Assembly: GCA_029784795.1 (NCBI GenBank)
Contig: JAFMAW010000002.1
Span: 71,928-135,927 of the forward strand
DNA length: 64,000 nucleotides
Source of the DNA: Nitrososphaerota archaeon
GTDB taxonomy: Archaea > Thermoproteota > Nitrososphaeria > Nitrososphaerales > UBA183
Reading direction: 5' to 3'
The position numbers were made by a program, and so were the translations under genes. This document shows positions 33,013 to 41,150 of this stretch, in pieces; positions within the stretch are counted from its first letter, which is position 1; each line of letters begins with the position of its first letter. The notes beneath the pieces are model-generated. The model worked only from the letters and a program-made list of their open reading frames with translations, was not told the DNA's origin and did no database searches.

Positions 33013-34142
33013 GCATTATTATATACAAACCCCTCCAAGCCCTACTGCATGAGGATAGCTCCTCTTGTGGAATTGAATGCTGAGGAGCGAAGCCAGCTCA
33101 CGAGGTGGTCTCACGGCCGCTCCACGCCTCAGAGGCTGGTCCTTCGTTCGAGGATCGCTCTCCTCGCAGCCAGAGGATGGGAGAACAGACGGATTGCCAG
33201 AGGACTCAAGACCAACCAACACACGGTATCGCTCTGGCGAAGTCGCTTCGCCTCTCAGCGATGCGAAGGGATAGAGAGGGACGCTCCCCGCGCAGGAAGG
33301 AAGCCGCGGCTAAGCAAGAAGAAGATCGACGAGATAATCCAGACTACCCTCCAGACCAAGCCGAGAGGGGCCACACATTGGAGCACGCGCACCCTGGCCA
33401 GGGAGGTGGGCGTGAGCCGCGCTACTGTCAGCAGGGTCTGGAGGAGCCACAGGATCCAACCTCATCGGGAACGCTCCTTCAAGCTGAGCAGGGACCCGAG
33501 GTTCAACGAGAGGGTCACTGACGTGGTCGGTCTGTACATGAACCCTCCAGATAAGGCCGTGGTGGTCTGCGTCGACGAGAAGACGGGGATACAGGCGCTG
33601 GACAGGAGCCAGACCGTCCTCCCTCTCCGCCCCGGCGTGCCTACGCCCCTCTCCTGGGAGTATGAGAGGAACGGGACGGTTGACCTCTTTGCCGCACTCA
33701 ACATACTCAATGGAACGGTCATGGCGGAGTTCCACCACAGGCACCGCCATCAGGAGTTCCTCATCTTCCTTCGCAGGATAGAGGAGAGCGTCCCCAGAGA
33801 GCTCGATGTGCACATGGTCTTGGACAACTACGGAACCCACACCCAGCCGGATGTGGAGAGATGGTTCGCGAGACATCCTCGCTACAAGCTTCACTTCACT
33901 CCCACCGATGCCTCGTGGCTCAACATGGTCGAGGCGTGGCTGGGCATCCTGACGAAGAAGCAGATCAGGAGGAACTCGTTCAGGAACGTTAGGGAGCTCA
34001 CGAAGGCAATAACCGAGTTCGTCGCGGAGTATCAGAAGAATCCTCGCCCGTTCGTATGGACCGTCAACGCGAATGAGATTCTGAGGAAGGTCGCGAAGCT
34101 ACGACAGCTGCAGGCCAAGTAACACGTCCATCAGGATAATGC
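33013..34142 (+). mobile_element. IS630-family insertion sequence
   Basis: 1130 bp bounded by inverted GCATTAT (33013-33019) and ATAATGC (34136-34142), flanked by TA on each side (33011-33012 and 34143-34144). Joining the flanks restores ...TTAGCTAGATC..., a CTAG target, which is typical for IS630. It carries one intact transposase gene. The intact ORF and clean ends suggest a recent insertion. Confidence 0.85.
33049..34122 (+). CDS. IS630-family DDE transposase
   Basis: 357 residues, intact. The N-terminal HTH part RSRIALLAARGWENRRIARG and a second HTH around LAREVGVSRATVSRVWRSH precede the DDE domain: first Asp in VVVCVDEKTGIQAL, second in HMVLDNYGTHTQP, Glu in SWLNMVEAWLGILTKK. This is the DDE_3-type catalytic triad for cut-and-paste transposition at TA. 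The gene is more GC-rich than the flanking island, so the IS came from a GC-rich source or this chromosome. Confidence 0.93.
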   Translation: MRIAPLVELNAEERSQLTRWSHGRSTPQRLVLRSRIALLAARGWENRRIARGLKTNQHTVSLWRSRFASQRCEGIERDAPRAGRKPRLSKKKIDEIIQTTLQTKPRGATHWSTRTLAREVGVSRATVSRVWRSHRIQPHRERSFKLSRDPRFNERVTDVVGLYMNPPDKAVVVCVDEKTGIQALDRSQTVLPLRPGVPTPLSWEYERNGTVDLFAALNILNGTVMAEFHHRHRHQEFLIFLRRIEESVPRELDVHMVLDNYGTHTQPDVERWFARHPRYKLHFTPTDASWLNMVEAWLGILTKKQIRRNSFRNVRELTKAITEFVAEYQKNPRPFVWTVNANEILRKVAKLRQLQAK

Positions 34143-34179
34143 TAGATCTGTTAGAGACACTACACTAGTTAGCGTCTTC

Positions 34180-34653
34180 TTGGCACGCCCGGAAACTATG
34201 GTTGCGGAGAACAAGTCAATGACATTTGGAGAGCTAATCAAATTATCCAAGATAGAAGAGGCTGTGGAGATGATTGCTGAACGGCGTGCAAAGGAGATTG
34301 TAGATGATGGCATAGATGAGATGGGAGAATTCCTCAAGAAGAGGTTGGGGTTAGACTATGAAAAGAGACCAGACTGGCCTGATATCAAGGAAACGTTCTA
34401 CCGACGTAACATCATAGTACACAACGATGGAGAGGCTAACGATGACTATAGGAGAAAAACTGGAAATAGCAAGGCCGGGACATTGAACGTCTCCAAATCC
34501 TATCTGGACAAGAGACTCTACTTTCTCACCCGTTTCTCTGCTGATTTCTCGAAGGACCTTGCAAAGAAATTCATGGGAGCGTCCCTGAAGCCTCATCGGC
34601 CTGTTCCTGGCTTCAGCAGGAAGAGACTAGAAGGAATCGCAGGAACGACATAG
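34180..34653 (+). CDS. HEPN-type protein (putative RNase, RxxxxH motif)
   Basis: 157 residues from TTG (or 151 from ATG 34198). The segment FYRRNIIVHNDGEANDDY contains R-N-I-I-V-H, the R-x4-H signature of HEPN RNases found in toxins and defence systems. Helices before it (IEEAVEMIAERRAKEIVDDG) and after it (DKRLYFLTRFSADFSKDLAK) complete a HEPN bundle. The 5' end lies only 37 nt from the IS right end, so loss of N-terminal sequence is possible. Codon use is AT-rich (AAA, GAT, AGA), unlike core genes. No partner nucleotidyltransferase is adjacent. Confidence 0.65.
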   Translation: MARPETMVAENKSMTFGELIKLSKIEEAVEMIAERRAKEIVDDGIDEMGEFLKKRLGLDYEKRPDWPDIKETFYRRNIIVHNDGEANDDYRRKTGNSKAGTLNVSKSYLDKRLYFLTRFSADFSKDLAKKFMGASLKPHRPVPGFSRKRLEGIAGTT

Positions 34654-34975
34654 CTTCTCAAATACTTTCCACATACACAGGCACGCCCTCTCGGGCGCGG
34701 GCGGACACGCACACGAACACAGGCAGGCACAGGCAAGCTAACAGACTGACAGGCGCGGAAGCGCCTGCGGGGGGGCGCAAATTTCAACCCAGCCTAAAGT
34801 TGCTGCCTCTTTCTAGGAATCGGGGAATCGAGTTCATTCCCGCCCGTCGAGTGCGCTTTGGCTCGGAGAACTTCGGGACGCGGACGGCTTTGCCGGGGCA
34901 CAGGCCGCAGTTTTGCAGGAAATCTGCATGTTATCTTGAAACACCCGTAATAACAAAGGGCCGAGGGGAGGTCTT
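34654..34975. other. 322-nt gap with C/A-rich tract and hairpin; no gene seen
   Basis: It holds a CACA/GGCA-rich low-complexity stretch (34671-34740), a perfect hairpin AGGCGC-GGAA-GCGCCT (34751-34766) that may end the HEPN transcript, and AATTTCAACCCAGC/CTAGGAATCGG fragments (34789-34825) vaguely like the 28-bp repeat. No convincing ORF. Confidence 0.4.
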
Positions 34976-35587
34976 GTGAACACAAAGCCAACGAACAAGA
35001 CAATATCTCGAAACGCATTCATTGCCACAACCGCCATCCTCGTCATCCTCCTGGTGGGTACAGGGGCATACTCCCTATCCTCCATGTCGAGCAACCAGTC
35101 CGCCGTCTCGAGCGATCAGTCTACAATTTCGTCTCTCCAAGCGCAGCTCTCGCAGTCCGAGGTGACCCAACTGGCCTACGCGCACTTCGCTGCGATAGGG
35201 AGCGAGAACCTTACCGCCACGATGTCCCAATACTCCTCCAGCCCCACCCTTTACTGGGTCGTAGCGCCGTCCAGCCCGCTGAACGGCACCTACACAGGAA
35301 CGAGCGCGGTGCAGGGCACCTGGACCAAGTTCTTCAAGGCGAACCCCACGGCATACTACTCCCTGTACAACTTCACAGTCAGCGTCAGTGGGAACACCGC
35401 GACCGTGAAGGCGGACGTCTGGTACGTCCTGGGAGGAGGCAAGGCCACCCTGAAGCTCCCGTATGTGCTCGTCTACACGAGCTCGGGCAGCTCGTGGCGC
35501 CTCTCGCAGGAGTACTGGGGCATACCAGGGAATCCCGGCAGGGTCTCAGCCGGGATCGTCCCGACATCCAGCAGCGTGACTGCATGA
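34976..35587 (+). CDS. exported, membrane-anchored NTF2/SnoaL-like protein
   Basis: 203 residues from GTG. One N-terminal membrane helix (FIATTAILVILLVGTGAYSL), a Ser/Gln-rich coiled linker (SNQSAVSSDQSTISSLQAQL), then an NTF2-like domain: VTQLAYAHFAAIGSENLTAT, YWVVAPSSPLNGTYTG, GTWTKFFKANPTAYYSL, and strands with SSWRLSQEYWG. Such a cone-shaped domain may bind a small ligand outside the cell. A strong terminator follows at 35599-35631. Confidence 0.65.
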   Translation: MNTKPTNKTISRNAFIATTAILVILLVGTGAYSLSSMSSNQSAVSSDQSTISSLQAQLSQSEVTQLAYAHFAAIGSENLTATMSQYSSSPTLYWVVAPSSPLNGTYTGTSAVQGTWTKFFKANPTAYYSLYNFTVSVSGNTATVKADVWYVLGGGKATLKLPYVLVYTSSGSSWRLSQEYWGIPGNPGRVSAGIVPTSSSVTA

Positions 35588-35598
35588 ACCAAAGGAAA

Positions 35599-35631
35599 TG
35601 GCGGGGCGGACCCCGCCACCCCCTATTTTTT
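35599..35631 (+). terminator. hairpin plus oligo-T terminator
   Basis: TGGCGGGG (35599-35606), loop CGGA, CCCCGCCA (35611-35618), then a run of six T at 35626-35631. It follows the NTF2-like gene by 12 nt and looks like an intrinsic terminator. Confidence 0.75.
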
Positions 35632-35712
35632 CGTGGCCGTCCTTCATCAGGGAACGAACCATGACGATACGCACAAATCAGCTACCCCGTCGCAAGGCGA
35701 CGGCGGCGGGGG

Positions 35713-36036
35713 TTGTCATTCGAGTCACCGGACCATATGTTTTGGTGGATCGTGGTCGGGTCAAAGGGCGGGGCGATGCGCGCTAAAATCCTTCAGCTTC
35801 TCTGTGAGAGGCCGATGAACGCCAATCAGCTTTCGGACGCACTGCGCGTCAACTACCGCACCGTCACCTTTCACCTGGAAGTTCTGCTCAAGAACGGGCT
35901 CGTGAAGGCCGAAGGCCCGAAGTATGGCCTTATGTACTTCCCCTCGCCTGTGTGCGTTGCGCGCAGAGACTTGTTGGAGAGGGTCGCGAAGGAGGGTCCT
36001 TCAGCCGCATCCTTCGAGGAGGGAGGGAAGAGATAG
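35713..36036 (+). CDS. ArsR-like winged-helix regulator
   Basis: 107 residues from TTG (ATG 35737 possible). Winged helix: AKILQLLCERPMNANQLSDA then LRVNYRTVTFHLEVLLKNGLVK and the wing PKYGLMYFPSP. The N-terminal MFWWIVVGSKGG may be an amphipathic or membrane-touching start. No metal-binding Cys cluster of classical ArsR proteins, apart from one Cys in the wing and one in helix 1. Directly precedes a small membrane protein. Confidence 0.65.
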   Translation: MSFESPDHMFWWIVVGSKGGAMRAKILQLLCERPMNANQLSDALRVNYRTVTFHLEVLLKNGLVKAEGPKYGLMYFPSPVCVARRDLLERVAKEGPSAASFEEGGKR

Positions 36037-36038
36037 CC

Positions 36039-36332
36039 ATGCCGCCTTTCGTTTCCATCTGGACGATTGACATGGTTGTCGCCATCGCGAGCGCGGTTCT
36101 GATGCTGTGGGCGTTCGTCTTCTACTACGGCAAAGCCAAGAGCGTGGCCTCCAGTTTCTCAGTGGGCCTTACCCTCTTCACCGCAATATTCCTAATTCAA
36201 AACCTGCTCGCTGTCTTCTTCTACTTCCAGCTCGCCCAGAACTATTCGGCAGATGTGGCTCTTCCCATGCTTACCCTGAACGGTCTCGGTCTCGCGGCAT
36301 TCGCAACGCTGATCTGGGTCATCCGTCGGTGA
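36039..36332 (+). CDS. three-helix membrane protein
   Basis: 97 residues from ATG 36039, 2 nt after the stop of the winged-helix gene, so one operon. Three hydrophobic helices: IDMVVAIASAVLMLWAFVFYY, SVGLTLFTAIFLIQNLLAVFF and LNGLGLAAFATLIWVI. HTH plus small membrane protein pairs of this shape recur in thaumarchaeal-type genomes; role unknown. Confidence 0.6.
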   Translation: MPPFVSIWTIDMVVAIASAVLMLWAFVFYYGKAKSVASSFSVGLTLFTAIFLIQNLLAVFFYFQLAQNYSADVALPMLTLNGLGLAAFATLIWVIRR

Positions 36333-36468
36333 ACGAGCCCGCCGAGGGAGAGGAAGTCCCCGACCGATTTCCTCACCTGGAAGTTCCGGCTTTCCTTGAT
36401 GTTCACATTCGTCTTGAATCTCGGTTGAATTGGGTTTCCAGCTGAAAGGACTTGGTCAGCCGCTTGGA

Positions 36469-36757
36469 CTAGCCGCCCACCAGCCATGTCGAGCCCTGCG
36501 TGGAAATCGTCTCGTAAGTGATTGTGCTAATCACGGGCAGATTCTTCGTCACAGAGTATGGGGTGCAGGAATACTGGCTCCCCGACGGGCAGTAGCCCAT
36601 GGAGCCGAGGCTGGTGGTCTCCGGCCCAAAGTAAGTCGCTGCGCAGGACGTCTCCCACACGGTCCCTCTCAGGGTCCCTCCGCTGGGGCAGCTGTAGGTG
36701 TAGTAGACGAGGGACGCGGCGTAGCCACGGCCGTTACCCGCCGGGTCCGGGGTTTCC
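36469..36757 (-). pseudogene. 3' fragment of an exported Cys/Ser/Thr-rich protein
   Basis: Reading leftward from the gap stop gives GNGRGYAASLVYYTYSCPSG, TVWETSCAATYFGPETTSLG, YCPSGSQYSCTPYSVTKNLP and a final TYETISTQGSTWLVGG with stop at 36469-36471. There is no start codon or signal peptide. It abuts the end of the GAPDH gene, marking the right edge of the island. The rest of 36333-36757 shows nothing else. Confidence 0.4.
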
Positions 36758-37774
36758 CTACCTGTGCTCTATCCCCAGTGACTCGTCGGTGAGCTTCATC
36801 GACTCTTCGCGGGTGTACCCGCCGACCATGGCCCTGACTGCGTCGATGTTCTCCGGTACGACTATGGCCTCCTGGTGAACCCCCATGAAGAAGTACGCCT
36901 CGCCGTCCACCACCGTGACCGAGTCCTTCCAGACCGTGGTCTCGTAGACGTCGTTCCTGTCCCTCCCCTTCTCTCTCGCCCAGTCCATGACGTTGGCCGT
37001 GGATTTGAACCCCGCCCTGCCTTCCACCATGTTCATCCTAGGGGCCCGCTCAAGGGCCTTCACCACGTCTTCCTTCGACCCCTTCTGCTTCAGGCTCAGT
37101 ATGACGCTGTGCAGGTGCATGTGGGTGGTCGGGACCTTGAACGCCATGGTGACTATCTCCAGCCCGGGGAGGACGGTCTGTACGTCAGGGCCGTGGTGCG
37201 ACGGCAGGGTGGTCGGGTCCAGGACCACGGCGTCGATGGGCCCCTTCTTCACGTCGTCAGGGTCCGTGGCCCTTCGAGCCAGGACCGCCCTCGCCCTCGT
37301 CACCCCCGGGCCCTTGTCGACAGCGCCGATGGTCCGGCAGAGCCCCGTGGTGTTGCAGGAGACGACCCTGACCGCCTGCTTCTTCGCGGCCTGCTCGAAG
37401 TTGCACTGGGCCACGAAGGAGGTCCCGGTCAGCCCGTGCTCCTCGCCCCCCTGGAAGACGGCCTTGACCCCGGCCTGGGAGTAGGCGGCCTTGTTGGCAG
37501 CCCCGATGTCCTCGGGGGCGCCATCGACCACGACGTCCACCCGCTGGAGGAGGTCGTTGAGGGTCCCCCTCAGGCTGTACCCCTCCTTGTTGAACGCCTC
37601 CAGGCTCTTCATGTCCAGGGCGTAGATGGGTATCCCCTTGCCGTCGGCCACGGCGTACTTGTAGTGCGGGTGCCCCGCCGTCACGCCGACGAGCTCCATG
37701 TCCTTCTGCTTCCTCACCGCGTCGGCGACCCGCCGCCCTATGGTCCCGTAGCCGTTCACCCCGACCCTGATCAT
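36758..37774 (-). CDS. gap: type II glyceraldehyde-3-phosphate dehydrogenase
   Basis: 338 residues, the archaeal class II form. N-terminal VGVNGYGTIGRRVADAV, the catalytic Cys140 in VVSCNTTGLCRTIGA, PSHHGPDVQTVLPGL and HMHLHSVILSLK motifs. Oxidises glyceraldehyde-3-phosphate (or works in gluconeogenesis) using NAD(P). Encoded 6 nt after pgk in the same direction, forming the classic archaeal pgk-gap operon. Confidence 0.95.
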   Translation of the reverse strand: MIRVGVNGYGTIGRRVADAVRKQKDMELVGVTAGHPHYKYAVADGKGIPIYALDMKSLEAFNKEGYSLRGTLNDLLQRVDVVVDGAPEDIGAANKAAYSQAGVKAVFQGGEEHGLTGTSFVAQCNFEQAAKKQAVRVVSCNTTGLCRTIGAVDKGPGVTRARAVLARRATDPDDVKKGPIDAVVLDPTTLPSHHGPDVQTVLPGLEIVTMAFKVPTTHMHLHSVILSLKQKGSKEDVVKALERAPRMNMVEGRAGFKSTANVMDWAREKGRDRNDVYETTVWKDSVTVVDGEAYFFMGVHQEAIVVPENIDAVRAMVGGYTREESMKLTDESLGIEHR

Positions 37775-37780
37775 GGCCCC

Positions 37781-39028
37781 CTAGGCGGCCTCCTGCTGTT
37801 TAAGCGGTTCGTGCTGGCTCCGCCCCCACCTCTCGGCGGCCCTCTCCAGGGCGTCGATGAGCGGGAGCCGCTTCCCCGCCAGATACTGGACCAGGGCCCC
37901 CCCGGCGGTGCTGACGTGGTCGATCTGGTCGTTGATGCCGTACTTGCGGAGGGCGGTGGAGAGGTGCCCGCCGCTGATTATGGTGGTGCCCAGCGACGAC
38001 GCCATGGCCCTCAGGAGGCCTTCGGTCCCCAGGCTGAACTCCTCCCACTCGAAGGCCCCCGCGGGCCCGCTCATGAAGACGGTCCCGGCGCCTTTGATGT
38101 AGCGCGAGAACCGGTCGACGGACTTCGACCCTATGTCGAGGACCTGGGCCGCGGAAGCGATCTGCGACGGCTCGACCTCCTTCCGCCCCCCCTCGGCCTT
38201 GACCGCCACGTCCAGCGGGAGGACGAAGCGGTCGGGGTCGTCGTCCATCAGCCTCCTCGCCCTGACCACGAACGCCTGCTCCTTGTCCACGCCGATGTCC
38301 CCCCTGAGCTTCCCCGCTGCCTTCAGGAACACGAGCCCCACCACCCCGGAGAGGAGGACGCTGTCCGCCCTGCCGTTGGCGATCAGCGCGTCTATGGCCT
38401 CTAGGCGGTCGTTCACCTTCGCGCCCCCCAGGACGGTGACGTAGGGGCCCTTCTCCACCGTGGCTATCCTGTCAAGCATCCTCAGCTCCCTCCCTACGGT
38501 CCTCCCGGCGCAGGTGGGGACCAGGCCGGCGAACCCGATGATGGTGGGGGAGGCCCTGTGGGCCGTGGAGAAGGCGTCGAGGACGCAGGCGTCCACGTGG
38601 CCGCCGAGCCTCCTGATCAGGTGGCTCTTCTCAGCCTCGTCCGGCTTGTACTCCTGGTTCTCCTCGGCGGTGAACCTCAGGTTGTCTAGCATGAGCACCT
38701 CCCCGTCCTGGAGGGAGTCGATCTGGGACAGCGCCTCGGGACCGAACACGTCGGGGACGAAGGCCACCTCCCTCCCGAGTATCTCGCCGAGCGCCTTGGC
38801 GTGCGCCTCGAGGCTGGTGTAGTCGGGCCTCCCGACACGCCCCTGGTGGGATGCCACCACGACCCTGGACTTCGGCAGGTCCCTCACCGTCATAGCCGCC
38901 TCCTCGAGCCTGGCCCTCTCCATCAGGGCCCCGGTCTCGGGGTGGATGGGGGTGTTGATGTCGACGCGCAGGAAGACGCGCTTCCCTCCGAGCTCGAGGT
39001 CCTCCAGAGTCAGCATCTTTATCGCCAT
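37781..39028 (-). CDS. pgk: phosphoglycerate kinase
   Basis: 415 residues. RVFLRVDINTPIHPETG near the N-terminus, ASHQGRVGRPDY substrate motif, LDNLRFTAEENQEY, DAFSTAHRASPTIIGF, VLGGAKVNDRLEAIDAL and the C-terminal nucleotide loop TIISGGHLSTAL. Interconverts 1,3-bisphosphoglycerate and 3-phosphoglycerate. A TGATTATATGC element (39060-39069) lies about 30-35 nt before the ATG. Confidence 0.95.
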   Translation of the reverse strand: MAIKMLTLEDLELGGKRVFLRVDINTPIHPETGALMERARLEEAAMTVRDLPKSRVVVASHQGRVGRPDYTSLEAHAKALGEILGREVAFVPDVFGPEALSQIDSLQDGEVLMLDNLRFTAEENQEYKPDEAEKSHLIRRLGGHVDACVLDAFSTAHRASPTIIGFAGLVPTCAGRTVGRELRMLDRIATVEKGPYVTVLGGAKVNDRLEAIDALIANGRADSVLLSGVVGLVFLKAAGKLRGDIGVDKEQAFVVRARRLMDDDPDRFVLPLDVAVKAEGGRKEVEPSQIASAAQVLDIGSKSVDRFSRYIKGAGTVFMSGPAGAFEWEEFSLGTEGLLRAMASSLGTTIISGGHLSTALRKYGINDQIDHVSTAGGALVQYLAGKRLPLIDALERAAERWGRSQHEPLKQQEAA

Positions 39029-39059
39029 GGCGCGCCCCTTGAAGTCGCCGACGGTCAGT

Positions 39060-39069
39060 GATTATATGC
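39060..39069 (-). promoter_or_regulatory. TATA box of the pgk-gap operon
   Basis: Reads CATATAATCA on the minus strand, about 32-40 nt before the pgk ATG, in a GC-rich gap. Confidence 0.5.
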
Positions 39070-39126
39070 GTTGCTGCCCTCCGGGCGTCTTCGGCCCGGG
39101 GCGCCGCCGGGGGCACGTTTCCGCCG

Positions 39127-39174
39127 TTAAGATAACGCCCCGCCCGTGGACGGGCCGGCCGCGGCTTATCCTAA
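39127..39174. repeat. 48-bp palindromic element, copy 1
   Basis: TTAAGATAACG (39127-39137) and CTTATCCTAA (39165-39174) form near-perfect inverted arms around a GC-rich middle that itself contains the hairpin GCCCGT-GG-ACGGGC (39142-39155). Lies between uppP and pgk, 12 nt past the uppP stop. A second copy with perfect arms is at 47469-47517. Confidence 0.6.
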
Positions 39175-39185
39175 CACGGCCCGGG

Positions 39186-40025
39186 TTATCCGCTGACGCC
39201 TGTCAATATGCTGACGATGCCGCTCGCGAGGGCCAGGGCGCCCAGGGCGAAGGTCAGGAGCGCGATCCTCCGGCTCCCCGCGACCCTGAGCAGGAGGCCG
39301 ATGAAAGCGACACCTATCACGACGCTCACCAGAACCGCGAGGACTATCACCTGAGGGGTTATGCTGACTATGGCACCTGTCACCGAGACGCCGGAGAAGA
39401 GGACCGTGACCCCGGCCGCTCCGATGGACGCGGGTATCAGGGCCAGGAAGGAGAGCTTGAACGCGTCCTTCGGGTTGATCCCGAGAAGCAGCATCGCGGA
39501 CACCGTTATCCCCGACCTGCTCACGCCGGGGAGGGCGGACACCCCCTGGACGACCCCCAACAGGACCAGCTCCTTCAGCGAGAGGTCGCGCAGCCCCTTG
39601 GTCGGGACGTACCTCCCCTTGGCGTAGGTGATCAGCAGGCCGTCCCCTATCAGTATGCAGCCCAGGATTATCATGGGGAGCCCCAGGGCGGGCCCCGACA
39701 CCGACTGGACCGTCGCGTAGAGGGCGACCCCCACGAGGCCGGTGAACACGGTCACGACCAGCAGGAACTTCAGGAGCATCCTCCCCTCTTCGTCCCCCTT
39801 CCCCACGAGGGCGAGGAGGACCTTCCACACTTCGTGCCTGAAGTAGTAGGCCGCCGCTATGAACGTCCCCGCCTCGAGGAAGAGCCCGAGGGCGTAGGCC
39901 TCGTTGAAGTTCAGGCCGAAGAGGTAGGTCGACGCGATTATCACCTGGGTCTTGCTGCTCACGGGGAGCCATTCGCTCACCCCTTGCACTATGCCTAGGA
40001 CGATGCCGAGTAGCCAGCTAGACAT
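39186..40025 (-). CDS. uppP: undecaprenyl-diphosphatase-like membrane phosphatase (UppP/BacA)
   Basis: 279 residues with about eight membrane helices. Both family signatures are present: GIVQGVSEWLPVSSKTQVII (about 12-30) and VSALPGVSRSGITVSAML (about 160-178). In archaea it would dephosphorylate polyprenyl diphosphate to recycle the lipid carrier used in glycan assembly. A TTTTAAG box at 40056-40062 lies about 32 nt before ATG. Confidence 0.92.
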   Translation of the reverse strand: MSSWLLGIVLGIVQGVSEWLPVSSKTQVIIASTYLFGLNFNEAYALGLFLEAGTFIAAAYYFRHEVWKVLLALVGKGDEEGRMLLKFLLVVTVFTGLVGVALYATVQSVSGPALGLPMIILGCILIGDGLLITYAKGRYVPTKGLRDLSLKELVLLGVVQGVSALPGVSRSGITVSAMLLLGINPKDAFKLSFLALIPASIGAAGVTVLFSGVSVTGAIVSITPQVIVLAVLVSVVIGVAFIGLLLRVAGSRRIALLTFALGALALASGIVSILTGVSG

Positions 40026-40054
40026 GGAACGGTGGCGGGTCCTCTTTCACGCGG

Positions 40055-40063
40055 CTTAAAACG
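40055..40063 (-). promoter_or_regulatory. TATA box of uppP
   Basis: GTTTTAAGC on the minus strand, about 30-37 nt before the uppP ATG (40025). Confidence 0.45.
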
Positions 40064-40206
40064 TTCTTTCACGCCGAGGCCGTCCGCGGCCCTGGCCCTG
40101 CGAGCCCCGGACGCTCCGCTCCTGCTCCCGGCGGGCCCTGGACCGCACCGTAGCTTCCCGTGCACTGTTCATAAAGCCGCGGGGGAGTAGGCTGACCGGA
40201 AGTTCA

Positions 40207-40545
40207 GTGCAAAACGGTACTCTGACGAACATCTTCTGGGGCCTGTTCCTGATCTGGTTCGGCATAGTGGCCGCCTGGCTTCGGGGGGACCTGTTCGCCA
40301 CGGTCAACTCCCCCCTCTTCGCCTTCGGGACGGGGGCCCTCCTCCTGGTGATGAACCTGACCAGGTCGGTCCTGAGGCTGAGGCTCAGCATCCTGACCAT
40401 AGGGCTGGGGTTGATACTAGTGATAGCCAACGCCTTCCAGCTCTTCTTCGGCGAGGCTGTGCCGTTCCTCCCTGAGCTCCTCATCATAGCAGGGGTCGCG
40501 CTGGTCATAGGCGCCTTCAGGACCAGGAACTTCCAGACCTACTGA
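40207..40545 (+). CDS. four-helix small membrane protein
   Basis: 112 residues from GTG. Hydrophobic helices near 8-25 (IFWGLFLIWFGIVAAWL), 36-50, 60-80 (LSILTIGLGLILVIANAFQL) and 88-103 (LLIIAGVALVIGAF). The pattern resembles the membrane part of LiaF/DUF5668-like proteins. ATAAAG at 40170-40176 is a possible TATA box about 30 nt upstream. Function unknown. Confidence 0.55.
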   Translation: MQNGTLTNIFWGLFLIWFGIVAAWLRGDLFATVNSPLFAFGTGALLLVMNLTRSVLRLRLSILTIGLGLILVIANAFQLFFGEAVPFLPELLIIAGVALVIGAFRTRNFQTY

Positions 40546-40557
40546 GCCCCCGGAGGC

Positions 40558-40947
40558 TCAGGCGAACCCGTGGGACCTGTAGTGCACCACGTAGAGCTCT
40601 TCGTAGGGGGTGACGAAGGGGCAGAAGGGGCACTTGAACAGGTTGTCAGGGAGCAGCTGGCCCGTGTCCTTCCGCCCCCTGGACCTCGAGAGAGGGTCGG
40701 AGGAGTGCACCACTATCGAGCCCTCCGACGCCTCCACCGACCACTCCGCGGAGTCCTTGCGCCTCGACGCGAAGCCCTTCACGATCTCCATCACTTCGTC
40801 CGGGGACGGCTCCCCTGACAGCGCGTCGAGCACGATCCTGGTCCCGTTGATCAGGGCGACCGCCTTCCCGGCGAGGCCGTCCGAGATCGCCGAGGCGAGG
40901 GCTATCTGCTCGTCGACTGTCATCTCCCCGCATTCGACGCCGATCAT
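40558..40947 (-). CDS. protein with C-terminal C2H2 zinc finger
   Basis: 129 residues. The N-terminal about 95 residues are a mixed alpha/beta region (MTVDEQIALASAISDGLAGK, EWSVEASEGSIVVHS). The C-terminus is a single C2H2 finger: KCPFCPFVTPYEELYVVHYR with His and His at the end (C-x2-C-x12-H-x3-H). Such solo fingers occur in archaea and may bind DNA or a protein. Convergent with the small membrane protein gene, 12 nt apart. Confidence 0.65.
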   Translation of the reverse strand: MIGVECGEMTVDEQIALASAISDGLAGKAVALINGTRIVLDALSGEPSPDEVMEIVKGFASRRKDSAEWSVEASEGSIVVHSSDPLSRSRGRKDTGQLLPDNLFKCPFCPFVTPYEELYVVHYRSHGFA

Positions 40948-40972
40948 GGCAGGGCCCTGAGCCCCTGCCTCC

Positions 40973-41104
40973 TTAGCGGTTCCGCTTGATGTCTACGTCG
41001 ATATCAAGCTCGAGGGGGGCGTTTGCTGCGCGTTTTCGCTTCGGACGCTTCGTTTGCTCGGGGTGCAGGCGCTCCCGGTCCGTCCCCGCCTCCCCTGTGG
41101 TCAC
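40973..41104 (-). CDS. putative small basic protein with acidic ELDIDVDI tail motif
   Basis: From GTG 41104 this gives about 43 residues ending TKRPKRKRAANAPLELDIDVDI then KRNR; the frame is open to 41158. A strongly basic stretch is followed by alternating acidic/hydrophobic residues. The nucleotide sequence of the acidic part (40991-41013) recurs with 20 of 23 identities, in the same reading frame, at 43717-43739. Overlaps the MFS promoter on the other strand. Uncertain gene. Confidence 0.3.
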   Translation of the reverse strand: MTTGEAGTDRERLHPEQTKRPKRKRAANAPLELDIDVDIKRNR

Positions 41105-41118
41105 ACGTCGTGAGCCAA

Positions 41119-41126
41119 CTATAAAC
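41119..41126 (+). promoter_or_regulatory. TATA box of the MFS transporter gene
   Basis: CTATAAAC, about 28 nt before TTG 41151. It is the reason for choosing this start over upstream in-frame ATGs at 40986-40989. Confidence 0.55.
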
Positions 41127-41150
41127 ATCAGTCCCAGCTCCGGCGGCAGC

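Noticed and set aside
36875..38404. 509-residue open frame on the plus strand
   Set aside because: Antisense shadow of gap and pgk in GC-rich DNA; His/Pro/Arg/Gly-rich with no fold signal.
40986..41150. 55-residue N-terminal extension of the MFS transporter
   Set aside because: Ser/Arg-rich, not membrane-like, and the TATA box at 41119 lies inside it.
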